From: an uncultured Mycoplasmatota bacterium
Lineage (GTDB): Bacteria > Bacillota_I > Bacilli_A > RF39 > UBA660
Length of the DNA: 64,000 bases
NCBI GenBank assembly: GCA_947165285.1
Contig: CAMUZS010000001.1
Span: forward strand, 186,001-250,000
Direction of reading: 5' to 3'
The notes under the pieces were generated by a model. That model was not told where the DNA came from. It did no database searches and was given only the letters and a program-made list of their open reading frames with translations. Position 1 is the stretch's first letter, and each line of letters begins with the position of its first letter. The position numbers were made by a program, and so were the translations under genes. This document shows, one piece after another, positions 27,096 to 34,862 of this stretch.

Positions 27096-27743
27096 CTACT
27101 TTGCACGTTTTTTAAAAGCATCTTTAGCAGCGGCTTGTTCTGCTTCTTTTTTAGATTTTCCTATACCTTTTCCATATACTATATTATCTACCCTTGCTTC
27201 AACAACAAATGTTTTATCATGAGCTGGACCACTTTCACTAATTAAAACATATTCTACAGATTTTTTTGAAGTTTGAACATCTTCTTGTAAAGCACTTTTA
27301 TAGTCAGTTAAAAATGTTTTATTTTGTTTTATATATGGTATAACTACTTTATAAATATATTCTTTAGCCATTTTAAATCCTTGATCTAAATAAATAACAC
27401 CAAGTATTGCTTCAAATATATCAGCAATTATTGTTTCATTTATATTATCTAATTGTCCATGGCCTACTCTTATATATGGAATATATTTTACATCTTTTGC
27501 ATACTCAAATAAAGCTTCTTCACAAACAAATGATGCTCTTTTTTTAGACATTTCCCCTTCAGATAATTCTTCATTATTAAATAAATAATCACTTATTATT
27601 ACTTGTAATACAGCATCTCCTAAAAACTCTAATCTTTCATAAGATAAACAATTATGTTCATTTGCATATGAAGAATGCGTAAGAGCAGTTAATAATAAAT
27701 CCTTATTTTTTATATCAATATTATATTTTTCTAAAAAGTTCAT
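27096..27743 (-). CDS. rnc: Ribonuclease III
   Basis: 215 residues. The catalytic signature YERLEFLGDAVLQ with its acidic residues is at about 39-51, and a second acidic cluster (ADIFEAILGVIY) follows. The C-terminal double-stranded RNA-binding domain ends in GKSKKEAEQAAAKDAF. It processes rRNA precursors and other duplex RNA. GGTGAT ribosome site. First gene of the rnc-smc pair. Confidence 0.95.
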   Translation of the reverse strand: MNFLEKYNIDIKNKDLLLTALTHSSYANEHNCLSYERLEFLGDAVLQVIISDYLFNNEELSEGEMSKKRASFVCEEALFEYAKDVKYIPYIRVGHGQLDNINETIIADIFEAILGVIYLDQGFKMAKEYIYKVVIPYIKQNKTFLTDYKSALQEDVQTSKKSVEYVLISESGPAHDKTFVVEARVDNIVYGKGIGKSKKEAEQAAAKDAFKKRAK

Positions 27744-27811
27744 ATTATCACCTTGTATAATTATAACAAATTATTTTACAATATTCAAAATTTATAGTAA
27801 AATTATTTAAG

Positions 27812-28027
27812 GTGATAATTATAAAAAAGTTTTTAATATTTTTAATTAAGTGTTATCAAATAACACCACTTCATAGTCACAAATTATGTAGATTTAATCC
27901 TACATGCTCACAATATATGATAGATGCATTAAATAAATATGGCTTTTTTAAAGGGTTAAATCTTGGTATTAAAAGAATTTTAAGATGTCATCCAAAAGGA
28001 AAGTATGGATATGATCCAGTTAAGTAA
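27812..28027 (+). CDS. yidD: Membrane protein insertion factor YidD
   Basis: About 68-71 residues. The YidD core is clear: [15 protein letters not shown], then [15 protein letters not shown] and a GYDP tail. The protein binds the membrane and aids YidC. No ATG occurs near the start. The GTG at 27812 lies inside the Shine-Dalgarno-like AAGGTGAT. Alignment with Bacillus YidD and the ribosome-site distance point to the ATA at 27821 as the place where an ATG would be expected. It shares a transcript with the next gene. Confidence 0.85.
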   Translation: MIIIKKFLIFLIKCYQITPLHSHKLCRFNPTCSQYMIDALNKYGFFKGLNLGIKRILRCHPKGKYGYDPVK

Positions 28028-28040
28028 GGAGAGATAAAAA

Positions 28041-28910
28041 ATGAAAAGAATATTTAAGGGATTATTATTAATTATTATGTTACTTAGTTTTTCTACTTCA
28101 TGTTTTAAAAGAGATGATATGGAAAATATAAAAATATATACTACAATCTATCCAATTACATATATAATAGATCAATTATATGGAAGTTATTCTGATATTG
28201 CTAGTATTTATCCAAATGGTATAGATGTAAATAATTATGAATTAACTGATAAACAAATTTCAGATTATTCTAAAGGTAGATTATTTATTTATAATGGATT
28301 AAGTGATGAAAAAGAAGTTGCAAGAAAACTAATTAACAAAAATAAACAATTAAAAATAATAGATGTATCTTATGGATTAAATATTGAATATAGTAAATCA
28401 AATCCAGCAGAACTTTGGTTAAGTCCTAATAATTATTTAATGCTTGCCACTACTATAAAAGATAATTTATCTGATTTTATGACAAGTAATTATATTAAAG
28501 ATGAAATAAATAAAAACTATAAAAAATTACAAGAAGAACTTAGTTTAATTGATGCTGAACTACGTAGTATTGCATCTTCTTCAAAGCAAAAAAATAAAAA
28601 TACTATTGTTGTAAGTAGTGATATGTTTAAATTTTTAGAAAATTATGGTTTTAATGTTATTTCGTTAGAAAATGAAAAGAATTTCACAAATGAATTAAAA
28701 AATAATTTTAAAGATAAAAAATTACAATACATTTTTATTGAGGATAACAAAACAAATGAAAAAATAGATACTTTAGTAAAAGAATATGGAGCTAAAACAG
28801 TTTCAGTTAATACAATGACTGTTTTAAGTGATGAAGAAATAAAAAATAATGAAAATTATATTAATATTACTAGAGAATTTTTAAAAAATTTATCTGATGT
28901 TGTTTTATAA
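28041..28910 (+). CDS. ZnuA-like substrate-binding lipoprotein lacking metal ligands
   Basis: 289 residues with an N-terminal signal ending in a probable lipobox (STSC). The fold follows cluster A-I metal-binding proteins (ZnuA/TroA): YTTIYPITYIIDQLYG, then ILxNGIDxNxYE-like and WLSPNNYL landmarks. At the positions where family members have metal-binding His I read Asn (GIDVNNYEL), Glu (NPAELWLSP) and Ser (VVSSDMFKF), and the final acidic ligand region reads SVNTMTV. No ABC ATPase or permease is adjacent. Metal binding is therefore doubtful and the ligand unknown. AAGGAGAG ribosome site, 13 nt after yidD. Confidence 0.7.
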   Translation: MKRIFKGLLLIIMLLSFSTSCFKRDDMENIKIYTTIYPITYIIDQLYGSYSDIASIYPNGIDVNNYELTDKQISDYSKGRLFIYNGLSDEKEVARKLINKNKQLKIIDVSYGLNIEYSKSNPAELWLSPNNYLMLATTIKDNLSDFMTSNYIKDEINKNYKKLQEELSLIDAELRSIASSSKQKNKNTIVVSSDMFKFLENYGFNVISLENEKNFTNELKNNFKDKKLQYIFIEDNKTNEKIDTLVKEYGAKTVSVNTMTVLSDEEIKNNENYINITREFLKNLSDVVL

Positions 28911-28915
28911 AGTTG

Positions 28916-28944
28916 TTGACTACAAGACCAAGTTATTGTAAAAT
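28916..28944 (+). promoter_or_regulatory. Promoter of tRNA-Ser
   Basis: TTGACT (28916-28921), a 17-bp spacer and TAAAAT (28939-28944). Confidence 0.75.
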
Positions 28945-28966
28945 TAACTTGTGTCTTGAATATTTT

Positions 28967-29057
28967 GGAGAAGTACTCAAGAGGCTGAAGAGGCGCCCCT
29001 GCTAAGGGTGTAGGTCGGGTAACTGGCGCGAGGGTTCAAATCCCTCCTTCTCCGCCA
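28967..29057 (+). tRNA. tRNA-Ser (anticodon GCT)
   Basis: 91 nt with a long variable arm and encoded CCA. The anticodon loop gives GCT, reading AGC/AGU. Confidence 0.95.
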
Positions 29058-29066
29058 TTAAAAAAT

Positions 29067-29093
29067 AAATCCAGATTATTTCTGGATTTTTTT
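29067..29093. terminator. Terminator of tRNA-Ser
   Basis: Stem AAATCCAG/CTGGATTT with a T run on the plus strand. It overlaps the end of the converging orphan gene and may serve both. Confidence 0.8.
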
Positions 29094-30227
29094 CTTGATT
29101 AAAATTTCTTCTATATACTTATTATTTATATTATTAATATTTTCGATATCTAAAACCATATAACTTGATAATTCCATAGGATATTCAATTATTTTTATAC
29201 TTGGTATATGATATATTAATCTTTCAAAAAGCTTAATAAAATTAGTTGTCTTATTAGCACTTATAATATATTGCTTATCAATAACATTTGATAAATTATA
29301 TAATTCTTTTTTATTTTCTTCTATAAATACATTTTCATAACCATTTTTGGTATCAAATAATTCTTTTAATAATATATTATTTTTTTCATGAAATTCGTAA
29401 TCTAATACATACATAGATGGTATTTTAATTATATTAATATCTCTTTCTTTTATTAAACTAATAAATAATAGTAATGAAATTAGTTTTTTTGGTTCTACAT
29501 TTTCAATTAAATGATCTGGTACATTCTTATTTAATTTATATTTTAATCTATCTATTTTTTTATATAGTTCGTAATTCATTACATTAATATTAAGTTTATT
29601 AATATCTTGTATAGATCCTATTTCACATATAAGTTTATTATTTTCTTCATATATTCCATATCTAACTGTCGGAAAATATATATTTTGATGTTTTATATTA
29701 GTTAAAAAGAAAATCATTTCTTTTGGTTCTTCATCAAAGGATTTCGATAATCTATTTTTTGATTTAATAAAATATTCATTAAATAAACTAATTCTATTAA
29801 CATATTTTTCTTCATAATATTCATTAAAAATATTATTACTTAACATTAATATATTTTTCTTTAAAAAATTCTCAGGATTTTTAAAATCATCTGGTGTCAT
29901 TCTTTGCCAAATATATTTAAAAAACCATAGGTATTTTTCTTGATATCTAAATTTTTTTATTTTACAGTATTGTTCTAATAATGTTTGCATATAAAATAAA
30001 AATTGTTTTAAATTTGATATTTCAACTATTGGTTTTGAATAATCAATATTTTCTAAGCCATTTATAACATTTTCTTTACTATAATCTTTTAATATATTTA
30101 TAATATAATTATAATCATCTTCATTATTAAATTTAAAATACATATTTGGAATTTCAAATTTTTCAAGCATTACTAAAGGCATTATTTTCAAAGCAAAGTT
30201 TTTTACCATTTCCTTGTAATTATCCAT
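29076..30227 (-). CDS. Orphan protein, function not recognised
   Basis: 383 residues, soluble, Lys/Asn/Ile-rich, without membrane spans or signal peptide. I recognise no domain. Sequence is evenly charged with several predicted helices (LKQFLFYMQTLLEQY) and beta-rich stretches near the end. Good AAAGGAG ribosome site and a full-length frame support it as a real gene. It lies downstream of a tiny reading frame and a strong promoter. Confidence 0.65.
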   Translation of the reverse strand: MDNYKEMVKNFALKIMPLVMLEKFEIPNMYFKFNNEDDYNYIINILKDYSKENVINGLENIDYSKPIVEISNLKQFLFYMQTLLEQYCKIKKFRYQEKYLWFFKYIWQRMTPDDFKNPENFLKKNILMLSNNIFNEYYEEKYVNRISLFNEYFIKSKNRLSKSFDEEPKEMIFFLTNIKHQNIYFPTVRYGIYEENNKLICEIGSIQDINKLNINVMNYELYKKIDRLKYKLNKNVPDHLIENVEPKKLISLLLFISLIKERDINIIKIPSMYVLDYEFHEKNNILLKELFDTKNGYENVFIEENKKELYNLSNVIDKQYIISANKTTNFIKLFERLIYHIPSIKIIEYPMELSSYMVLDIENINNINNKYIEEILIKKKIQK

Positions 30228-30273
30228 AATACATACTCCTTTAAAACTTTTGCATATTTAGCATAAATTTATC

Positions 30274-30372
30274 CTACTCTAATACTAATTTTTTTATATA
30301 TTTGTTTTCTAAATCTAATACATTATCTTTATAAATCTTATATGCTTCTTCAATTTCATAATTATCATTCAT
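30274..30372 (-). CDS. Possible 32-residue small protein
   Basis: A 32-codon frame (MNDNYEIEEAYKIYKDN onward) with AGAGG about 10 nt before its ATG. It sits between a strong promoter at 30.44-30.47 kb and the orphan gene, on the same strand. An even smaller 10-codon frame (30394-30426) starts only 4 nt after the predicted transcript start. Both could be leader peptides. Coding status is uncertain. Confidence 0.4.
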   Translation of the reverse strand: MNDNYEIEEAYKIYKDNVLDLENKYIKKLVLE

Positions 30373-30436
30373 TTAAAATTTTCCTCTTTCTATTTATCCC
30401 TTTAATTTATGTAATACTTCCTCCATGTTGCCCACT

Positions 30437-30465
30437 ATTCTAATACTTCTGTCAATTATTGTCAA
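30437..30465 (-). promoter_or_regulatory. Strong promoter upstream of the small frame and orphan gene
   Basis: Consensus TTGACA (30460-30465), a 17-bp spacer and TAGAAT (30437-30442) on the minus strand. Transcription should start near 30430. Confidence 0.8.
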
Positions 30466-30489
30466 TATATCATTTTTTTAATTAATGAC

Positions 30490-30560
30490 AAAAAAAAGAC
30501 ATATTGTCTCTTATTATCTTAAAATATCTGGTATAATTTTTTCATCAAATATACCACGAT
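30490..30560 (-). ncRNA. Candidate small RNA of about 70 nt
   Basis: The only stretch here without a gene longer than about 300 nt (30.37-30.69 kb) holds a complete small transcription unit on the minus strand. A promoter at 30567-30595 is followed by a 5' hairpin with stem TGGTATA/TATACCA (30529-30556) and a terminator hairpin AGACA/TGTCT plus eight T (30490-30509). It contains no convincing reading frame; an 8-codon frame has no ribosome site. I recognise no Rfam family by eye. Confidence 0.5.
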
Positions 30561-30566
30561 TTTTTT

Positions 30567-30595
30567 ATTATACTTACTATTTTGCTTTTATGCAA
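30567..30595 (-). promoter_or_regulatory. Promoter of the candidate small RNA
   Basis: TTGCAT (30590-30595), a 17-bp spacer and consensus TATAAT (30567-30572) on the minus strand. Confidence 0.65.
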
Positions 30596-30656
30596 TTTTC
30601 TTAATAAACAATAATATATAATCTCTAAAAAGTAAAGTTAAGAGTAAATACAAAAT

Positions 30657-30680
30657 AAAAAAAACACCTAATATTAGGTG
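30657..30680 (-). terminator. Terminator of tRNA-Ile/Glu
   Basis: Palindrome CACCTAATATTAGGTG followed by eight T on the minus strand. Confidence 0.85.
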
Positions 30681-30693
30681 CTTATTTATAAAT

Positions 30694-30770
30694 TGGTGAC
30701 CCGTACGGGATTTGAACCCATGAATGCATGCGTGAAAGGCATGTGTGTTAAACCACTTCACCAACGGGCC
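30694..30770 (-). tRNA. tRNA-Glu (anticodon TTC)
   Basis: 77 nt including CCA. Anticodon stem CATGC/GCATG with loop CTTTCAC. Much of the body is identical to the tRNA-Glu on the opposite strand at 33.5 kb. Confidence 0.95.
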
Positions 30771-30775
30771 TTAAA

Positions 30776-30852
<77 letters not shown>

Positions 30853-30871
30853 ATTTCATATCGACTATTTA

Positions 30872-30900
30872 ATTTTACAAGAAAATTACTAAATTTGCAA
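30872..30900 (-). promoter_or_regulatory. Promoter of the tRNA-Ile/Glu unit
   Basis: TTGCAA (30895-30900), a 17-bp spacer and TAAAAT (30872-30877) on the minus strand. Confidence 0.7.
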
Positions 30901-30907
30901 CATTTTT

Positions 30908-30937
30908 TTGTTAATTTATTCATTTTTTTGATATAAT
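30908..30937 (+). promoter_or_regulatory. Promoter of the small membrane protein gene
   Basis: TTGTTA (30908-30913), an 18-bp spacer and TATAAT (30932-30937). Confidence 0.65.
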
Positions 30938-30957
30938 CATGCAAAGGAAGTGTTCTA

Positions 30958-31239
30958 ATGCGTGTAAATGTAAAAAAAGAAGATGTAGAAAAATTTAATA
31001 ATTCTGAAATAGGAAAAGTAAAAAATCATTATTTAAAAAGAGTAAAAATAATTGGAATATTATGTATTATGGTAGGTTTATCATGGTTAATAATATCTAT
31101 ATTTAATAAAAACCAGTTATATGATTATATTATATCTTCAACATTAGTTTTATTTGGTATTTACTTTATAATTAATAGTAAAGTAATTAAAAATAAAGAA
31201 GTTAACAAATATATATATAATAATAAGAAATCTAAATAG
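30958..31239 (+). CDS. Small two-span membrane protein
   Basis: 93 residues. A basic N-terminal third, then two membrane spans (about residues 30-48 and 58-75) with a short outside loop, and a Lys/Asn-rich tail. Ribosome site AAAGGAAG. It has its own promoter and terminator. No family recognised. Confidence 0.65.
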   Translation: MRVNVKKEDVEKFNNSEIGKVKNHYLKRVKIIGILCIMVGLSWLIISIFNKNQLYDYIISSTLVLFGIYFIINSKVIKNKEVNKYIYNNKKSK

Positions 31240-31256
31240 TTAAGATTTCTTTTTTT
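31225..31256 (+). terminator. Terminator of the two-span protein gene
   Basis: A 9-bp stem AAGAAATCT/AGATTTCTT with the stop codon in its loop, then a T run. Confidence 0.8.
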
Positions 31257-31272
31257 ATACATAAAATTAAAT

Positions 31273-31644
31273 ATGAATACCAATAAACAATTAAAAAGAA
31301 TTAAAATTGAAACTTTCATTTGGTATATTTATATATTTATTTTACTTTTTAATATATATTCAAATTACTTAGAAGAATTAGCTATTAAAAATAATGATAA
31401 AAAATGTAGAAAAAAATTTAGAAAAATAAATGAAGGTGTTTTTTTAATAGTATTAATAATATATATTTATTTTTTATATATCAATTATGAAAATATTTTA
31501 AATATAAACAATATGAATGACAAGCAAAAACATATTTCTTATATATCAATGTTTGTTAGTATTTTATTTGTTTTAGCGGGCTTCTTATCTTTATACTTGG
31601 CTTTTAAAAACGATGAATTTGATCAAGAAATTGGTTTAATATAA
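31273..31644 (+). CDS. Small three-span membrane protein
   Basis: 123 residues with three predicted spans (about residues 12-30, 55-72 and 90-112), separated by a very basic cytosolic loop (KNNDKKCRKKFRK). No ribosome site is evident before the ATG, and a terminator lies just upstream, so its expression is unclear. No family recognised. Confidence 0.5.
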   Translation: MNTNKQLKRIKIETFIWYIYIFILLFNIYSNYLEELAIKNNDKKCRKKFRKINEGVFLIVLIIYIYFLYINYENILNINNMNDKQKHISYISMFVSILFVLAGFLSLYLAFKNDEFDQEIGLI

Positions 31645-31670
31645 AAAAATGATAATTTCTTATCATTTTT
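31643..31670. terminator. Bidirectional terminator
   Basis: An 11-bp stem AAAAATGATAA/TTATCATTTTT with a 4-nt loop, between converging genes. Confidence 0.8.
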
Positions 31671-33426
31671 AATACCAAAGATCAGTTACTTTAATATTTA
31701 CAGATGTAGGCATTGGATTAGGTAATTCAAATTGAGTAATCAATGGTGTTACAAAAGAATTTCCAAAACAAAGTGCCATACCTGGATGCAACATTTTTAA
31801 TTTTTCTTTTAAATCATCATTAATATTAGTTGATAATGATAATACAATGTTTAAGTCATCTGGATATTTCATCTTAAATACAATATAATTTGCACATTGA
31901 GATAATACTGTTTTTGATAATTCATTAGGTCTTTGTGTAATTAAGCCAAGTATTATTCCATATTTTCTTCCTTCTTTTATAATTCTTTCAAAAATATTAT
32001 ATCCTAAAACATTAACATCTGAATCATTTTGAACATATCTATGAGCTTCTTCAACAATTATATGTATTGGAAATGATCCCCTGTTATCTAATTCTGTTAC
32101 ATAAGTAAAAAATATTTTAGATAAAATCTTAGTAAGTTTTTTAGTAGTTCTATCATCTAAATTACCAAAATTAATATTAACTATTTGAGTAGATTCTCCC
32201 CTACCATTTTTAAATAAATCATTTACAAAATCAACTTTGGTAATAACCTTGTCAGATTCAAACATATTTTTTAAATCACTATTAATTATAGATTTTAATC
32301 TTACTTTTAGTATATTTAATTTATCAAATGAATCACCATTTGAAAGTATTCCTTCATTAATTAGTGAAAACTCTAATGCTTGATATAAATCTTGTAATGT
32401 ATATATAAATCCTTCTTTTATTTCAATATTTTCAAGATCATCTTGAACAAATTGTGTTAGAAAATCAACTACTAAATTAATAGAATTTAATTTTCCTTGA
32501 TTATCTATTAATAAACATTGTCTTAATGTTCTATCATAACCAGGTTGTGATATTATTGAGTCTAAACTTAAATCTTTTGTATTAAATTTAGTTAAAACTG
32601 CTATTATTTGATCTCTAATTTGAGTAGATGTTTTACCACTAGATAAAATATCTAAAATACTTGATGCTATTATACTATTTTGGTAATTTTTTACATAATC
32701 ATCATCTGAAGTAAAAATATATGCAGTTCTTAATGTATTTGTAATTGTTGGAATTAATTCTGGAGTAGAAACATCAAGTAATATTGCTAAATCATCAACA
32801 TCTAAAAAATAAGCTGGTATTTTAATAGTATCATCTAAATTAGAATCTAAATCAAATTTAACTTGTTTATAATTTAAACTAGGGATATTATTTATACCTT
32901 CAAAAGCACTATTATAATCACCATAAGAATCAAAAATTACAAAATGAGCATTTACTGGTGCAGCATTAGCTGAATTATAAAAAACATTTTGAATTAATCT
33001 AGCCATTGCACATGATTTACCTGAACCAGTATTTCCTAAAATAGCAAAATGACTTGAAAAAAAGCTATTTTTATCTACTGTTACTTTAATATTATTATAT
33101 ATTTCTGAATTACCTAATAATAATACATTTTTATCATTATAATTTTGATTTCCTAAGATAGCTTCTAATTCATTTTTTAATATAATTCTACAACTAGAGT
33201 CTAAACTAGGTTTTTTAATATCTCCAGAAATAAATACATTATTATTTAATTCTCCGATTATATTTATATCTATATAATCTTCAGATATATTACTTATAGT
33301 ACCTACAATTTTAGAATTTTCTTTAATAAATACTACATGTATATTAATTAAACTTAATTCAGCTTTTTTTGATAAATTTATTAATCTCACACTATTATTT
33401 TCAATCCCTATTATTTTCCCAAACAT
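31669..33426 (-). CDS. HerA-like DNA-translocating ATPase
   Basis: 585 residues. An N-terminal HAS-barrel-like beta domain is followed by a HerA/FtsK-superfamily ATPase: Walker A GNTGSGKS at about residues 134-141, Walker B IHIIVEEAHRY near 457, and a downstream LITQRP sensor. Archaeal HerA works with the NurA nuclease, and bacterial HerA proteins often pair with effector genes in phage defence. No nuclease, SIR2 or similar partner is adjacent here. It appears monocistronic (GGGAGAG ribosome site) between two terminators. Confidence 0.85.
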   Translation of the reverse strand: MFGKIIGIENNSVRLINLSKKAELSLINIHVVFIKENSKIVGTISNISEDYIDINIIGELNNNVFISGDIKKPSLDSSCRIILKNELEAILGNQNYNDKNVLLLGNSEIYNNIKVTVDKNSFFSSHFAILGNTGSGKSCAMARLIQNVFYNSANAAPVNAHFVIFDSYGDYNSAFEGINNIPSLNYKQVKFDLDSNLDDTIKIPAYFLDVDDLAILLDVSTPELIPTITNTLRTAYIFTSDDDYVKNYQNSIIASSILDILSSGKTSTQIRDQIIAVLTKFNTKDLSLDSIISQPGYDRTLRQCLLIDNQGKLNSINLVVDFLTQFVQDDLENIEIKEGFIYTLQDLYQALEFSLINEGILSNGDSFDKLNILKVRLKSIINSDLKNMFESDKVITKVDFVNDLFKNGRGESTQIVNINFGNLDDRTTKKLTKILSKIFFTYVTELDNRGSFPIHIIVEEAHRYVQNDSDVNVLGYNIFERIIKEGRKYGIILGLITQRPNELSKTVLSQCANYIVFKMKYPDDLNIVLSLSTNINDDLKEKLKMLHPGMALCFGNSFVTPLITQFELPNPMPTSVNIKVTDLWY

Positions 33427-33474
33427 ATTTTTCTACTCTCCCTATTATCATTAGTTTATCAAATATAAATAAAA

Positions 33475-33503
33475 TTGTAAATTAAAATAAAATATGTTAT
33501 AAT
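33475..33503 (+). promoter_or_regulatory. Promoter of tRNA-Glu (CTC)
   Basis: TTGTAA (33475-33480), a 17-bp spacer and TATAAT (33498-33503). Confidence 0.7.
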
Positions 33504-33515
33504 TTCTTTACAGAT

Positions 33516-33592
33516 GGCCCGTTGGTGAAGTGGTTTAACACATTGCCCTCTCACGGCAACATTCATGGGTTCGAATCCCATACGGGTTACCA
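33516..33592 (+). tRNA. tRNA-Glu (anticodon CTC)
   Basis: 77 nt including CCA. Anticodon stem TTGCC/GGCAA with loop CTCTCAC. The first acceptor pair is G-U (start GGCCCG, end GGTTACCA). The other tRNA-Glu has G-C there. Confidence 0.93.
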
Positions 33593-33593
33593 T

Positions 33594-33622
33594 AAAAAAT
33601 AACTAGGAATTCCTAGTTTTTT
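33594..33622. terminator. Bidirectional terminator after tRNA-Glu
   Basis: Palindrome AACTAGGAATTCCTAGTT flanked by A and T runs. Confidence 0.85.
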
Positions 33623-34094
33623 AATTTTTATCAATAAAATCCGTTATTAATTTTATAAAATTATTATTATTACTTGTATATTTTTTTGGTTTAAAATCAG
33701 CTAATTTTGATATAGCACTTTCTAAATCATTTGATCCATTTATAATATATCCACATTTTTCAAATTCTTCAATTATTTCAAGTTGGTGATCATTAACATG
33801 TTCACCATATTTTTTTAATCTAGCAACTGCTATAACTTTTTTATTTAAATTTAAAGAATCCAAAATTGTACCTACTCCACCATGACATATTACATAATTA
33901 CTTTTTTTTATGTATTTTAATACATCATCTCTATCTATAAAATCAATTAATTTCATATTACTAGATTCATATTTTGTACATCCTATTTGAGCTATTACTT
34001 CTTCTTTAATAATCTTTTTATCAATTAATTTATCAACTTCAATAAGTAATCTTTTAAATTCTTTATCTTGTGTTCCAAGTGTTACAAATATCAT
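33621..34094 (-). CDS. Alg13/PssE-like glycosyltransferase subunit
   Basis: 157 residues. It begins MIFVTLGTQDKEF and has the nucleotide-sugar binding region CHGGVGTILDSL, as in the C-terminal half of GT28 enzymes (MurG/Alg13). Split enzymes need an Alg14-type membrane partner, which is encoded two genes upstream. It would add a sugar, typically from a UDP-sugar, to a lipid-linked carrier. It ends the operon GT4, Alg14-like, deacetylase, Alg13-like. Confidence 0.82.
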   Translation of the reverse strand: MIFVTLGTQDKEFKRLLIEVDKLIDKKIIKEEVIAQIGCTKYESSNMKLIDFIDRDDVLKYIKKSNYVICHGGVGTILDSLNLNKKVIAVARLKKYGEHVNDHQLEIIEEFEKCGYIINGSNDLESAISKLADFKPKKYTSNNNNFIKLITDFIDKN

Positions 34095-34106
34095 ATAAAT
34101 CTCTCC

Positions 34107-34862
34107 TTAATATGGTAATTTTAATCTAATAATAAACTTGATTAAAGACATATTAGTACTAAAATTAAGTCTAGGTATTTTATACTTATCATCATTTTTA
34201 GATGCCTTTTTATGTTCTTTATTAGGTCCAAAAGTAAATGCTAATTTATAATTATTATCTTTTAATACTTTTACATAATTATCACTTGATAAACCATATG
34301 GATATGCAAAATAATTTGTATTAACAATCTCTTTCATTTTTAAAAAATCATTATTTAAATAATCATAATCTTTAAGATAAGAATCATCATGATGTAAATC
34401 GTATGAATGTGAAGCAATAGTTATGTTTGAATAATTATTTTTTATATATTCTAAATCATCTAAATTCATAAAATTTTCATTATTTAAATTACTTCCTATA
34501 TAAAATATTGTTGCATTTAAATTATATTTTTTTAATATTTTTATTGCCTCTAAAGAATTTTTCCATCCATCATCAAATGTAATTAAAACACTCTTTTTAG
34601 GTATATTTATTTCACCATTTATATAAGAATAAAATTCATCTATAGTAAGTGTTTTATAATTATGATCATGTAAATATTTCATTTCTTCTTCAAAATTACT
34701 TAAAGATATTTGCATATTATTTTCTGGATTACTTAATACAAAATCATGATAAGTTAATACTGCTACTTTTTGAGGTAATAAATTATATATTAAAATAGCA
34801 AGTATTAATAATATTAAAATAGTAATTAAAATATATTTTATATACTTTTTCAAAATATCCAT
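34107..34862 (-). CDS. Membrane-anchored polysaccharide deacetylase
   Basis: 251 residues. One N-terminal membrane span (about 9-27) and an outside NodB domain: TYHDF, TFDDGW with the catalytic Asp and metal Asp, and SHSYDLH with the metal His. It removes acetyl groups from an exported glycan. It overlaps the Alg14-like gene by 13 nt, with GGGGG as ribosome site. Its substrate is probably the glycan made by the neighbouring transferases. Confidence 0.87.
   Translation of the reverse strand: MDILKKYIKYILITILILLILAILIYNLLPQKVAVLTYHDFVLSNPENNMQISLSNFEEEMKYLHDHNYKTLTIDEFYSYINGEINIPKKSVLITFDDGWKNSLEAIKILKKYNLNATIFYIGSNLNNENFMNLDDLEYIKNNYSNITIASHSYDLHHDDSYLKDYDYLNNDFLKMKEIVNTNYFAYPYGLSSDNYVKVLKDNNYKLAFTFGPNKEHKKASKNDDKYKIPRLNFSTNMSLIKFIIRLKLPY

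Noticed and set aside
30958-31644. The two small membrane proteins as a toxin-antitoxin pair
   Set aside because: A terminator separates them, both have membrane spans, and neither resembles a known toxin or antitoxin.
31669-33426. HerA gene as part of an anti-phage defence system
   Set aside because: No nuclease, SIR2, reverse transcriptase or other effector gene lies beside it, and flanking terminators isolate it. ATPase identity alone does not make a defence system.
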